A stretch of 34,186 bases of DNA, taken from Lysobacteraceae bacterium (lineage in GTDB: Bacteria; Pseudomonadota; Gammaproteobacteria; Xanthomonadales; Rhodanobacteraceae). A program made the translations under genes and the position numbers. The stretch is from positions 1 to 34,186 of the forward strand of contig JAGWPB010000031.1 in the NCBI GenBank assembly GCA_028870665.1. The letters run 5' to 3'. Numbering within the stretch: the first letter of the stretch is position 1; each line of letters opens with the position of its first letter. The notes beneath the pieces are model-generated. The model searched no databases and was not told where the DNA came from. It saw only the letters and a list, made by a program, of their open reading frames with translations. Shown here in pieces: positions 1 to 10,197 of this stretch.

Positions 1-1
1 A

Positions 2-472
2 TCAGCCACGGTGGTAGGGATGCCCCGCCAGCAGGCTGGCCGCGCGGTAAAGCTGCTCGGCGACCAGCACCCGCACCAGCATGTGCGGCAGTGTCAGCGG
101 ACCCAGCGACCAGCGCAGTTCGGCGCGCGCCAGCACCGCTTCGGCCAGCCCGTCGGCGCCGCCGATCAGCAATGCCAGGTCGCGGCCCTGCATGCGCCAG
201 TCGGCCAGCTGCTGCGCCAGCGTTTCGCTGCTCCAGGCCGCGCCGTGGCCATCCAGCGCGATCACCCGCGCATCGCGCGGCAGCGCGGCCAGCAGCGCCG
301 CGCCCTCGTCGGCGATCGCGCGCGCCGGATCGCGGCCCTTGCCGCGCGCGCCGGGGCGGATCTCGATCAGGTCCAGCGGCAGAGCGTGCGCCAGCCGCTT
401 GCGATAGTCCTCGTAGCCGGCGGCCACCCAGGCGGGCATCCGCTCGCCGACCGCCAGCAGGTACGCGCGCAT
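2..472 (-). CDS. rlmH: 23S rRNA pseudouridine-1915 N3-methyltransferase RlmH
   Basis: RlmH is a small SPOUT-class methyltransferase that uses S-adenosylmethionine to methylate N3 of pseudouridine 1915 in helix 69 of 23S rRNA, acting on the assembled 70S ribosome. The 156-residue protein has the normal family length. The SAM-binding knot is visible as LLIGGADGL at residues 101-109, followed by the family signature LTLPHMLVRVLVAEQLYRA at 127-145 and the C-terminal HPYHRG. The stop codon lies at bases 2-4, so the gene is complete at the window edge. It follows rsfS by 3 bases on the same strand, the usual rsfS-rlmH pairing, and is presumably co-transcribed with it. Function is by family recognition and is secure. 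Confidence 0.97.
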   Translation of the reverse strand: MRAYLLAVGERMPAWVAAGYEDYRKRLAHALPLDLIEIRPGARGKGRDPARAIADEGAALLAALPRDARVIALDGHGAAWSSETLAQQLADWRMQGRDLALLIGGADGLAEAVLARAELRWSLGPLTLPHMLVRVLVAEQLYRAASLLAGHPYHRG

Positions 473-475
473 GGC

Positions 476-877
476 TCAGCCCGCGGCCGCGGCCTCGGCG
501 TCCGGGCCCAGGGTCCACAGCCGCTCGAGGCCGTAGAACTCGCGGATGCGCGGCAGCATCACGTGCACCACGATGTCACCCAGATCCACCAGCACCCACT
601 CGGCTTCGCGCTCGCCTTCGATCCCGATCGGCGGCGCGCCGGCGTGGCGGGCGACGCGCGCGACCTCGTCGGCGATCGACTTGACGTGACGGGTGGAGGT
701 GCCGGAGGCGATCACCAGCAGGTCGGTGATCGAGGTCTTGCCGCGCACGTCGATCTCCTTGACCTCGCGGGCCTTGAGTTCGTCGAGGGCGGCGAGCACG
801 AGCGCGCGCATGCGAGCGGCGGTCGGAACGACGGACTTGTTGCGGCGTGCGGTCGAAACAGCAGCGGTCGTGGCCAA
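476..877 (-). CDS. rsfS: Ribosomal silencing factor RsfS (TTG start)
   Basis: RsfS (Iojap/DUF143 family) binds ribosomal protein uL14 on the 50S subunit and blocks subunit joining when nutrients are short. The core contains DVRGKTSITDLLVIASGTSTRHVKS in pieces, then EGEREAEWVLVDLGD and VHVMLPRIREFYGLERLW, all typical. I choose a TTG start at 877, giving 133 residues, because a strong Shine-Dalgarno (GAGGTGAG, 884-891) sits 8 bases ahead of it and a good -10 box lies upstream. The alternative ATG at 811 would start right at the core helix (MRALVLAALDELK) and has no good ribosome site. An open frame continues upstream to 1117 inside nadD but does not resemble the family. Family assignment is secure; the start is inferred. 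Confidence 0.93.
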   Translation of the reverse strand: MATTAAVSTARRNKSVVPTAARMRALVLAALDELKAREVKEIDVRGKTSITDLLVIASGTSTRHVKSIADEVARVARHAGAPPIGIEGEREAEWVLVDLGDIVVHVMLPRIREFYGLERLWTLGPDAEAAAAG

Positions 878-883
878 GCGATG

Positions 884-891
884 CTCACCTC
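884..891 (-). promoter_or_regulatory. Shine-Dalgarno deciding the rsfS start
   Basis: On the minus strand the sequence reads GAGGTGAG, a strong match to the anti-Shine-Dalgarno, 8 bases (measured from GAGGTG) before the TTG at 877. This supports the TTG start of rsfS over the downstream ATG at 811. Confidence 0.6.
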
Positions 892-920
892 GGAGCCGGG
901 CGCGCGGAATGCGCGAAATC

Positions 921-926
921 AGTATA
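921..926 (-). promoter_or_regulatory. Candidate sigma-70 -10 box for rsfS-rlmH
   Basis: The minus strand carries TATACT (5 of 6 to TATAAT) about 44 bases upstream of the rsfS TTG start, in the 136-base gap after nadD. The hexamer 17 bases upstream (CTGGTG, 944-949) is a poor -35, so an independent promoter is plausible but not proven. It would allow rsfS-rlmH expression apart from nadD. Confidence 0.4.
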
Positions 927-1013
927 CGCCCGCACTCCGGGCGCACCAGCCTCGGCACGAGGCCGGCGCTCGGGCCGCGCCGCCGGTCGATTCGCGCGCC
1001 CCGCAACCCGTCG

Positions 1014-1685
1014 TCAGCCGATCGGGCCGGATCGGTACGGAGCCAGCAGTTCGGAATCGGCCAGCAGCGCATCCGGCACCAGATAGCGCGGCGTATGCCC
1101 GGTGGCCAGCAGGGCACGCACCCGCGTCGCCGAAATCGCCAGCGGAGTCACCGCGATCGCCAGCACCCGCCCGGCCGGCGCACTGTGCAGCACGGCCGGT
1201 TCGTGCGCGCGGCGCGGCGCGGTTTCGACCTCCAGTTCCGGCGGCAGCGGCGCGCTGGGGCCGGGCCGCGTCAGCACGCCGACGTGGGCCAGCTCGAACA
1301 GCGCCTGCCAGCGGTGCCAAGTCGTCAGGCCCTCGTAGGCATCGGCGCCGATCAGCAGTACCAGCGGCCGCAGCGGGCCGATCTCCTGGCGCAGCGCGAT
1401 CAGGCTATCCACCGTCCACGACGGCCCGGCACGCTCGATCTCGTGCAGGTCCAGCGCCAGCCGGTCCTGCCCGGCCAGCGCGACACGCAGCATCGCCACC
1501 CGCTGCGCGGCGCTGGCCACCGGCGGCGGTCGGTGCGGCGGCCGGTTCGCCGGCAGCAGGCGCACCTCGGCATCGAGCTGCTCGGCGGCCTCCCACGCCA
1601 CGCGCAGGTGCCCCAGATGCACCGGATCGAAGGTGCCGCCGAGGATGGCCAGCGGACGCAGTGCAGTGGCGGTGGATGGAGGCAT
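1014..1685 (-). CDS. nadD: Nicotinate-nucleotide adenylyltransferase NadD
   Basis: NadD transfers AMP from ATP to nicotinate mononucleotide, making deamido-NAD+ in the core NAD biosynthesis pathway in the cytoplasm. The 223-residue protein shows the nucleotidyltransferase motif GGTFDPVHLGH at 16-26 and the C-terminal ISATRVR at 184-190, the family counterpart of ISSTxIR. GADA at 113-116 also fits the fold. The ATG at 1685 is preceded by AAGGTG (1694-1699), a good ribosome site. In related genomes nadD directly follows holA; here about 2 kb with three other genes separates them. It is followed by rsfS after 136 bases that hold a likely separate promoter. Identification is secure. Confidence 0.96.
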   Translation of the reverse strand: MPPSTATALRPLAILGGTFDPVHLGHLRVAWEAAEQLDAEVRLLPANRPPHRPPPVASAAQRVAMLRVALAGQDRLALDLHEIERAGPSWTVDSLIALRQEIGPLRPLVLLIGADAYEGLTTWHRWQALFELAHVGVLTRPGPSAPLPPELEVETAPRRAHEPAVLHSAPAGRVLAIAVTPLAISATRVRALLATGHTPRYLVPDALLADSELLAPYRSGPIG

Positions 1686-1940
1686 GGCCGTGACACCTTA
1701 GCAAGCCGTGCGGCGGCCGGCAGCCCGCCGCGCTGCGGAGCCGGCCGCGGTGGGCCGCGAGTCCGCCCAGGGATCGGCGTGACGCAAGGCCCGGGAGCCG
1801 GACCCGCCATGCGCCGTGCAGACGATCGCTCGGGCCCGGCTCGAGGGCCGCCGCCGCGCCCGTGTGGATGCGCGCTGGACGGATCAATGACCCGGCGCGC
1901 GGCCCGGGCTGCTCGGCATGCCCATCCCGATGGCCTGGCT

Positions 1941-2276
1941 TCAGTTCCGGCACAACCCCTTTACCTTGTCCGGATACGTTTGCGAAAGCTGCAGGATCTG
2001 GTCATAAGTCATGCCATTGATCTTCGGCCCCAACGGCGTGGCCTGTGCCTGCTTGTCGCCCGTCCTGGCCGCCTGCGCCGCCTGATCCCCGACCTGGATC
2101 CGCAGGATGGCCGTTTCCAGGAGGCACTTGTCACGATAGTCATGAGCCGCGTACATGGCCTGGATGCCGGCGGCCGTCGAGTCCTGCGAGTGGCCGTCGA
2201 TGCGAACCTGGTTGTCGGCCGCCCGGACATTCGACAGCGCAAACAAAGCCAGGATGACCACGATGATCTGTTTCAT
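1941..2276 (-). CDS. Small secreted protein, function unknown
   Basis: I do not recognise this family. The ATG at 2276, behind a GGGGAG ribosome site, gives 111 residues. The first 19 or so form a clear Sec signal peptide (MKQIIVVILALFALSNVRA, then ADNQ). The mature part of about 92 residues is hydrophilic, with an Ala/Gln-rich middle (QAAQAARTGDKQAQA), a YDQILQLSQTYPDK segment, and only two cysteines, C51 and C109, which could form a disulfide in the periplasm. Codon use is less GC-biased at the N-terminus than in the neighbouring housekeeping genes. It lies in the accessory insertion between holA and nadD on the same strand as both. A periplasmic or secreted location is inferred from the signal peptide only. 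Confidence 0.7.
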   Translation of the reverse strand: MKQIIVVILALFALSNVRAADNQVRIDGHSQDSTAAGIQAMYAAHDYRDKCLLETAILRIQVGDQAAQAARTGDKQAQATPLGPKINGMTYDQILQLSQTYPDKVKGLCRN

Positions 2277-2609
2277 TGCTTTTGCTCCCCTCGTTTTTTT
2301 GCGAAGCCGGTGAAACCGGCGAACCCGACGCCAGCGTCCGGAAAGTGCGACATGCTCCCCCGTCGGCAGGCGAACCGGACGGCGCGGCCGAAGCCGGACT
2401 GCTCGCATCGTACAAGGGGACCTGCGTATATCCGGCCGACCTTCGCGATTCAGTGCCCGATGGCGACCGGCCCGGCGCTTCGGTCGCCGGTTGCGCATGC
2501 GCAAGTCAGAAGGACAACCGTTGCCTCGCGAACCCGGACCCGGCGTGCGGTTCCGGAATGCGAGCGGCGGATCCCGGTTCCGGACGCTGGCTGCAGCAGG
2601 TATCGGGCG
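2277..2609. other. Intergenic stretch of 333 bp with leader hairpin
   Basis: This gap lies between the stop of the RidA-like gene and the start of the small secreted protein gene, both on the minus strand. It contains a perfect 6-bp stem-loop with a 3-base loop (GCCGGT-N3-ACCGGC, 2306-2320) about 30 bases upstream of the secreted gene start, and a run of seven A on the minus strand at 2294-2300 next to its ribosome site. The hairpin is not followed by a U-tract in the direction of transcription, so it does not look like a terminator. I see no convincing promoter or extra gene here. Confidence 0.4.
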
Positions 2610-3098
2610 TCATGGCGCAAGCAATTCAACCTCACCTTCCACTTCCACCGGAATGTTGAATGGCAGTTCTGCCATGCCGACGGCGCTTCGGGCATGCGCA
2701 CCCTTCTCGGGGCCAAAGACCTCGAGAACGAGGTCGCTGAAACCGTTGATGACGGCGGGTTGCCGGTTGAAGCCCGGAGCCGAGTTGACCATTCCGAAGA
2801 CACGCGACCAGGCGGCGATCCGATCCAGACTGCCCAGTTCACGCTTCAGACTTCCAAGGATGGCCAGCCCCGTGAGTCGGGCCGCAACGTAGGCCTGCTC
2901 CAGCGAAACGTCGCTTCCGACCTTGCCCAGCGGCCCGGCAAGCGAGCCATCTCCGTTCGTGGGCCCGTGACCCGAGATCAACGCCCGTGTCCCGATGATC
3001 CTGATCCATGGAAACGGCAGGACCGCGCCCGGTGGAAGCTGCAGAGGCAGCGGGAGCACCAGTCCGAGATCCCTCAGTCTTTGGTCGATCCCGGACAT
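2610..3098 (-). CDS. RidA/YjgF/YER057c/UK114 family protein
   Basis: This 162-residue protein belongs to the RidA superfamily, whose founding member hydrolyses reactive 2-aminoacrylate and other enamine/imine intermediates. The chorismate-mutase-like fold is indicated by the strand pattern and by SGHGPTNGDGSL (42-53), EQAYVAARLTGLAILGSL (67-84) and HARSAVGMAELPFNIPVEVEGE (136 onward). R137 aligns with the substrate-binding arginine of RidA (R105 of the E. coli protein). The longer N-terminus and the NGDGSLAGPLG loop place it in the larger RidA subgroup rather than canonical RidA, so the exact substrate is unknown. The ATG at 3098 has GGAG 8 bases ahead. It sits in the accessory insertion between holA and nadD. 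Confidence 0.88.
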   Translation of the reverse strand: MSGIDQRLRDLGLVLPLPLQLPPGAVLPFPWIRIIGTRALISGHGPTNGDGSLAGPLGKVGSDVSLEQAYVAARLTGLAILGSLKRELGSLDRIAAWSRVFGMVNSAPGFNRQPAVINGFSDLVLEVFGPEKGAHARSAVGMAELPFNIPVEVEGEVELLAP

Positions 3099-3282
3099 CA
3101 GCGGACTCCGGAAAGGCGCACGATGGTAACGCGCGCCGAGGCAGCCGTTGCAGCGGGATGGCGCACGGGGCGTCAGGAAAATGTCCTCGGTACGCCGCGA
3201 GTCGGCACGGGGAAAGGCCCGGGAAAGCCCGGCATCCCGGATCTGATGTCATCGAACATCGCATGTACGGCAGGAGACACTC

Positions 3283-3660
3283 ATGGATACCCCGCCAGCG
3301 GGCAGATCGCCGGACGCGCCAGGAAGAGAAGCATTTCTCGATGCCATGCGGTATTGGGAACCTCGCCGCATCGCCTACAACTTCGTTCTAGCCGCGGTCC
3401 TGTCCGCCTGGCTCGCGCTGACGTGGCCTCACTTCCGCGCGGCGCTCAGCGGGCGATCGCTGCTGGAACTGCTCACCCTCGCAATGATCGCCAATGCCTG
3501 TTACTGCTCTGCCTACTTCGCGGAGATTGCCGTACGACATTCCTCTTTCCGCAGCACATGGAAAGGTCGAAGGTGGATCTTGTGGCTCGCGGGCACGCTC
3601 TTCGCGGTCGTGCTCGACTGTTACTGGATCGCCGACGAGATCTACCCGTATGTCCGCTGA
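3283..3660 (+). CDS. Small three-TM membrane protein, function unknown
   Basis: I do not recognise a function. The 125-residue protein starts at an ATG preceded by AGGAGA at 6 bases, which fixes the start. A short hydrophilic N-terminus containing FLDAMRYWEPRRIAYN leads into three hydrophobic helices at roughly residues 30-50, 59-82 and 97-117. It has cysteines in the second helix (NACYCSAYF) and a tyrosine/aspartate-rich end (DCYWIADEIYPYVR). It is the only plus-strand gene in the holA-nadD insertion, divergent from the RidA-like gene and convergent with holA, ending 29 bases before the holA stop. Location in the inner membrane is inferred from hydrophobicity. Confidence 0.75.
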   Translation: MDTPPAGRSPDAPGREAFLDAMRYWEPRRIAYNFVLAAVLSAWLALTWPHFRAALSGRSLLELLTLAMIANACYCSAYFAEIAVRHSSFRSTWKGRRWILWLAGTLFAVVLDCYWIADEIYPYVR

Positions 3661-3689
3661 GACCACGACCCGACGCGCGCTGACCCGCC

Positions 3690-4709
3690 CTACCCCTGCG
3701 CCGCCAGCGCGGCGGCATGGCGCGGCAGGGCGACGGCCACGGCGAGACGCTCGAACTCGCGCCAGGGTTCGCCGCTCTCGCGGCCCTTGGCCATGCGGTC
3801 GATGCGACCGGCCCAGACCAGGCAGCGCTGCCAGTAACGCGGGTTGGGACTGCGCTTGAGGGCGCGCCGGAACAGCGCCTCACGCGCCTGCCAGAGATGT
3901 TCGGCGCGGGCCTGGGCCTCGAAGTTCGGCGCCGCAGCCAGGCGCGCGGCGATATGGAGCTGGCTGACCCACCAGCCGAGCAGCGGGATCAGGTCCTCGC
4001 CCTCGGCGCGCAGGCCGGCGAGCACGCGCAGCGCGCGCTCGGCATCGCCGCCCAGCGCGGCGTCGGTCAGCGCGAACACGTCGTAGCGCGCGCTGTCGGC
4101 GACCAGTCGCTCGAGCGTCTCGAGATCGAGCCGGCCGCCGGGCTGCAGGATGGCCAGCTTGTCCACCTCCTGCGCGGCGGCGAGCAGGTTGCCTTCGACG
4201 CGCTGCGCCAGCAGTTCCAGCGCTTCCGGCGCGGCACTGAGACCGCGCGCGGCGAGGCGCTCGCCCAGCCAGGCGACCAGTTCGTGCGGACGCGGCGCGC
4301 CCAGATGCACGGCGGCGCCGGCCTGTTCGACCGCGCGCGACCATGCAGCCTCGTGGCTCTTGCTCCAGGCGGTGCAGCTGATCAGCAGCACGCTGTCCGG
4401 CGGCGGCGCAGCGCACCAGGCGCCGATCGCCCCGCTGCCCTCCTTGCCCGGCTTGCCGGTCGGCAGGCGCAGGTCGAACAGGCGGCGCACCGCGAACAGC
4501 GACAGGCCGGCGCCGGCACGCGCCAGATCGTCCCAGTCGAAACCGGACTCCACGTCCAGCACCACGCGCTCGTCGTAGCCCAGCGCGCGGGCGCGGGCGC
4601 GCAGCGCGTCGGCGGCCTCCAGCACCAGCAGTTCGTCGCCGGCCAGCAGATACGCCGGCCGCAGCACGTCGGCCGCCAGCTCGCGCCGCCACTGCGCCGC
4701 GCTGAGCAT
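3690..4709 (-). CDS. holA: DNA polymerase III subunit delta
   Basis: HolA is the delta subunit of the clamp-loader complex; it opens the beta sliding clamp so that it can be loaded on primed DNA. The 339-residue length is normal. Recognisable are the N-terminal PAYLLAGDELLVLEAADALR, the central RVEGNLLAAAQEVDKLAIL and LVADSARYDVFALTDAALGGD, and the C-terminal helical collar domain with LLGWWVSQLHIAARL and the terminal LERLAVAVA helix. As is normal for delta, there is no Walker A motif. It begins 2 bases after the lptE stop, so leuS, lptE and holA are one transcription unit. Identification is secure. Confidence 0.96.
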   Translation of the reverse strand: MLSAAQWRRELAADVLRPAYLLAGDELLVLEAADALRARARALGYDERVVLDVESGFDWDDLARAGAGLSLFAVRRLFDLRLPTGKPGKEGSGAIGAWCAAPPPDSVLLISCTAWSKSHEAAWSRAVEQAGAAVHLGAPRPHELVAWLGERLAARGLSAAPEALELLAQRVEGNLLAAAQEVDKLAILQPGGRLDLETLERLVADSARYDVFALTDAALGGDAERALRVLAGLRAEGEDLIPLLGWWVSQLHIAARLAAAPNFEAQARAEHLWQAREALFRRALKRSPNPRYWQRCLVWAGRIDRMAKGRESGEPWREFERLAVAVALPRHAAALAAQG

Positions 4710-4711
4710 GC

Positions 4712-5236
4712 TCAGCCCGGCGCCGGCTGCGGCGGCGGATGCTTGGCGAGGGCGTCGAGGCGGCGCAGGATCGCCTGCACCATGTCGCCGGTCAGGCTGC
4801 GCTGGATCGCGTCGACCTCCCCGGCGATGCCGATCGCCTGGGTCGAGTCGAAGGTGAACTCGTGACCCATCTCGATCGTCTGCAGCGGCGCGATCACCTG
4901 GCCGGCGGCGCCCACGACCTCGAACTCGACGCGGTAACGCACGCTGTATTCGCTGACGCGGGCGAAGCCGGTCAAGGTCAGGGCATTGGTGCTGAACTTC
5001 GCCACCGGCGCGCGCAGCGTGGCCACGCCGTTGCCGCCATGCTCGACCACCGTGGCGCCGGACAATTGCAAGGCGCGCGTCAGCTGGCGCTGCAGCGAAC
5101 CGCCGCCGGCGATGTCGAGATGCAGCGTCTGCATGCCCGCGGGCAGCGCGGCACTGCGGCGCAGGTGGAATCCGCAGCCCGCCAGCAGCAACGCCAGGGT
5201 GGCGATCAGGAGCGGAGCGGAACGGCGCAGGCGCAT
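4712..5236 (-). CDS. lptE: LPS-assembly lipoprotein LptE
   Basis: LptE is the outer-membrane lipoprotein that plugs and stabilises the LptD beta-barrel, the last step of lipopolysaccharide export. From the ATG at 5236 the protein is 174 residues with a lipoprotein signal peptide: positive MRLRR, a hydrophobic stretch, and lipobox LLAG-C with the lipidated cysteine at 21, followed by GFHLRRSAALP, the classic LptE start of the mature chain. A frame-consistent ATG at 5272 would add 12 residues before the signal peptide and is less likely. The position after leuS and before holA is the conserved arrangement in Gammaproteobacteria and supports the call. Confidence 0.95.
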   Translation of the reverse strand: MRLRRSAPLLIATLALLLAGCGFHLRRSAALPAGMQTLHLDIAGGGSLQRQLTRALQLSGATVVEHGGNGVATLRAPVAKFSTNALTLTGFARVSEYSVRYRVEFEVVGAAGQVIAPLQTIEMGHEFTFDSTQAIGIAGEVDAIQRSLTGDMVQAILRRLDALAKHPPPQPAPG

Positions 5237-5279
5237 GGACGGATTCCGGAGGACGGGGTCACGCGATGCCATCGTAGGC

Positions 5280-8042
<2,763 letters not shown>

Positions 8043-8126
8043 CTATCGCAGTGCAACACGAGCGCCAAGCGCAGCCGGTGGCGGCGCGCGGTTATGCTGG
8101 CGCGGTTGCCACCCGGGGAATTCGCC

Positions 8127-9464
8127 ATGCGCTTGCACATCGCCGCCGCTGCCGCGGCACTGCTGGTATCACCGCTCGCGCCGGCCGCCGCCGATTCGGC
8201 ACCGGCCGCGGCGCGTTCGCCCGCAACGACGCTCCTGCATTGCGGCCATCTGCTCGACCCCGCCGCGGGCCGCACCCTGGGCGCCAGCACGATCGTGATC
8301 GAGAAAGGCCGGGTGGTCGCGGTGGAGTCCGGCCGCAGCACCCGTCCCGATGCCACCGTGATCGATCTCGGCCGCAGCACCTGCCTGCCGGGCCTGATCG
8401 ACGCCCACGTGCATCTGACGATGCAGTTCGGGCCGACAACCTACGGTGATCAGTTCCGCCTCAACCCCGCCGACTACGCGATCCGCGGCACCGTGTATGC
8501 ACGGCGCACCCTGCTGGCCGGGTTCACCACGGTCCGCAACCTCGGCGACATCGCCGACGAATCGATCGCGCTGCGCAATGCGATCAACAGCGGCCTGGTC
8601 GAGGGACCGCGCATCTACACCGCCGGCGAGCCGATCGGCAGCACCGGCGGCCACGCCGATCCGACCGACGGCTATCGCCTGGACCTGGCCGGTGATCCCG
8701 GCCCGATGCACGGCATCATCGACAGTCCCGCCGATGCCTGGAAAGCCGTGCGCGCGCACTACAAGCTGGGCGTGGACGTGATCAAGATCATGCCCTCGGG
8801 CGGCGTGCTCGACGAGAGCGCCAGCGGCGACAACCCGCAGATGACGCTGGACGAGATCACCGCCGTGGTCGCCGCCGCGCACGATTACGGCTACACCGTG
8901 GCAGCGCACGCGCACGGCGCCGAGGCGATCCGCCGCGCGGTACTGGGCGGGGTCGACTCGATCGAGCACGGCACCTACATGGATGGCGCCGACATGGCGC
9001 TGATGAAACAGCACGGCACCTGGTACGTGCCGACCATCACCGCCGGCGAGTTCGTGGCCGCGAAGGCACGGGTGCCGGGCTACTACCCGCCGCAGGTCGC
9101 GGCCAAGGCCGCGGCGATCGGGCCGAAGATCATGGCCACCGCCGGCAAGGCGTACCGCGCCGGAGTTCGGATCGCGTTCGGCACCGATGCCGGCGTCTAT
9201 CCGCATGGCGACAATGCGAAAGAGTTCGCCTACATGGTCGAGGCCGGCATCCCGGCGCTGGCGGCGATCCGGGCCGCCACGGTCAACGCGGCGACCCTGC
9301 TGCAGCACCCGGACGAACTCGGCCGCATCGCCCCCGGCTATCGCGCCGACGTGATCGCCGTCGCCGGCGATCCGCTGGCCGACGTCAGCCTGCTGCAGCA
9401 GGTCGGCTTCGTGATGAAAGACGGGGTCGTGATCAAGCGTGACCGCCACGTCACGGGCGGATGA
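8127..9464 (+). CDS. Exported metal-dependent amidohydrolase (dipeptidase/imidazolonepropionase-like)
   Basis: This 445-residue protein is a member of the amidohydrolase superfamily related to Xaa-Pro and Xaa-Arg dipeptidases and imidazolonepropionase-like enzymes. Metal ligands expected of the subgroup are all visible: HVH at 94-96, the carboxylatable lysine K220 in DVIKIMPSGG, H261 in AAHAHGAEA, H281 in SIEHGTY and the catalytic D354 in FGTDAGVYPHG. An N-terminal signal peptide (MRLHIAAAAAALLVSPLAPAAA) indicates export to the periplasm. The ATG at 8127 has GGGGAA 6 bases upstream. Its TGA overlaps the ATG of the SemiSWEET gene, so the two are translationally coupled. Substrate is unknown; hydrolysis of dipeptides or N-acyl compounds is an inference from the family. 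Confidence 0.92.
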   Translation: MRLHIAAAAAALLVSPLAPAAADSAPAAARSPATTLLHCGHLLDPAAGRTLGASTIVIEKGRVVAVESGRSTRPDATVIDLGRSTCLPGLIDAHVHLTMQFGPTTYGDQFRLNPADYAIRGTVYARRTLLAGFTTVRNLGDIADESIALRNAINSGLVEGPRIYTAGEPIGSTGGHADPTDGYRLDLAGDPGPMHGIIDSPADAWKAVRAHYKLGVDVIKIMPSGGVLDESASGDNPQMTLDEITAVVAAAHDYGYTVAAHAHGAEAIRRAVLGGVDSIEHGTYMDGADMALMKQHGTWYVPTITAGEFVAAKARVPGYYPPQVAAKAAAIGPKIMATAGKAYRAGVRIAFGTDAGVYPHGDNAKEFAYMVEAGIPALAAIRAATVNAATLLQHPDELGRIAPGYRADVIAVAGDPLADVSLLQQVGFVMKDGVVIKRDRHVTGG

Positions 9465-9727
9465 TCGCGACCGCGCTGCCCGGCGACTGGCTGGGTTACA
9501 TCGCCGCCACGCTGACCACGGCGGCATTCGTGCCGCAGGCGCTCAAGACCCTGCGCTCGCGCGACACCCGGGCGCTGTCGCTGGGCATGTACCTGATCTT
9601 CACCGTGGGCATCGCGTTCTGGCTGGGCTACGGCCTGGTGCTGGGCTCGTGGCCGATCATCCTTTCCAACAGCCTGACCCTGATCCTGGCGGGCATCATC
9701 CTGGTTCTGAAACTGCGCCACGGCTGA
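9461..9727 (+). CDS. SemiSWEET-family small transporter
   Basis: SemiSWEETs are three-helix proteins that dimerise into a sugar uniporter. The 88-residue length is exactly that of the family. The diagnostic PQ-loop motif is present (AFVPQALKTLRSRDTRALS, about residues 23-41), followed by the second helix MYLIFTVGIAFWLGYGL and a third, NSLTLILAGIILVLKLR. The ATG overlaps the stop of the upstream amidohydrolase by four bases (ATGA), suggesting coupled translation. The substrate cannot be read from the sequence: known members carry glucose or sucrose, but pairing with a hydrolase suggests it may take up or release a product of that enzyme, which is inference. Confidence 0.93.
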   Translation: MIATALPGDWLGYIAATLTTAAFVPQALKTLRSRDTRALSLGMYLIFTVGIAFWLGYGLVLGSWPIILSNSLTLILAGIILVLKLRHG

Positions 9728-9735
9728 GCGCGTGG

Positions 9736-10197
9736 TCACCTGGCGCGCGCGAACCAGCGCCCCTGGATCCAGGCGCCGAGGAACATTCCCGCCACGCTCC
9801 AGAGCAGACGCCAGTCGCCCGCGCCCAGGCCGGCAATCGCCGGCGCCGGGCACACGCCGCTCATGCCCCAGCCGATGCCAAACAGCGCCGCACCAAGCAG
9901 GCTGCGCCGATCCAGTTGCGCCGGGTGCGCATGGAACCAACCGCCCAGCAGCGGCCGTCGCAGCAGTCGCGGAGCCAGCCGGAACGCCAGCATCGCGGTC
10001 AGCGCCGCGGCACCCAGCACCAGCAGCAGGCCGAGATCGCGCAACATCAGGAAGTCGAGCACCACTTCGGGTCGCACCATGCCGCTCAGCGCGAGGCCGA
10101 AGCCGAACAGGCCGCCGCCGAGCACGATGCAGAACCAGCCTGGTCCGCGCAGTTCGACCCCCGCCGCGACCGCCGCGCCCGTGCCCGTGCCCGCCAT
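9736..10197 (-). CDS. YeeE/YedE sulfur transporter half, second subunit (DUF6691-like)
   Basis: This 153-residue membrane protein is one half of a split YeeE/YedE (TsuA-type) transporter. It has four or five hydrophobic helices and the family cysteine motif GIGWGMSGVCPAPAIAGLG. FGFGLALSGMVRPEVVLDFL near the N-terminus matches the DUF6691 half, the PmpB-like partner. Full-length family members transport thiosulfate or sulfide-related species using conserved cysteines. Its ATG overlaps the stop of the first half (ATGA at 10196-10199), the usual arrangement. It ends 8 bases from the convergent SemiSWEET stop. Transported species is inferred from the family only. Confidence 0.88.
   Translation of the reverse strand: MAGTGTGAAVAAGVELRGPGWFCIVLGGGLFGFGLALSGMVRPEVVLDFLMLRDLGLLLVLGAAALTAMLAFRLAPRLLRRPLLGGWFHAHPAQLDRRSLLGAALFGIGWGMSGVCPAPAIAGLGAGDWRLLWSVAGMFLGAWIQGRWFARAR

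Noticed and set aside
878..1117. Upstream extension of the rsfS frame into nadD.
   Set aside because: Not similar to the RsfS family, overlaps nadD, and a better start with ribosome site exists at 877.
2281..2320. Intrinsic terminator from the hairpin plus T7 run.
   Set aside because: The T run lies before the hairpin on the plus strand, and on the minus strand it is an A run, so neither orientation gives a hairpin followed by U residues.
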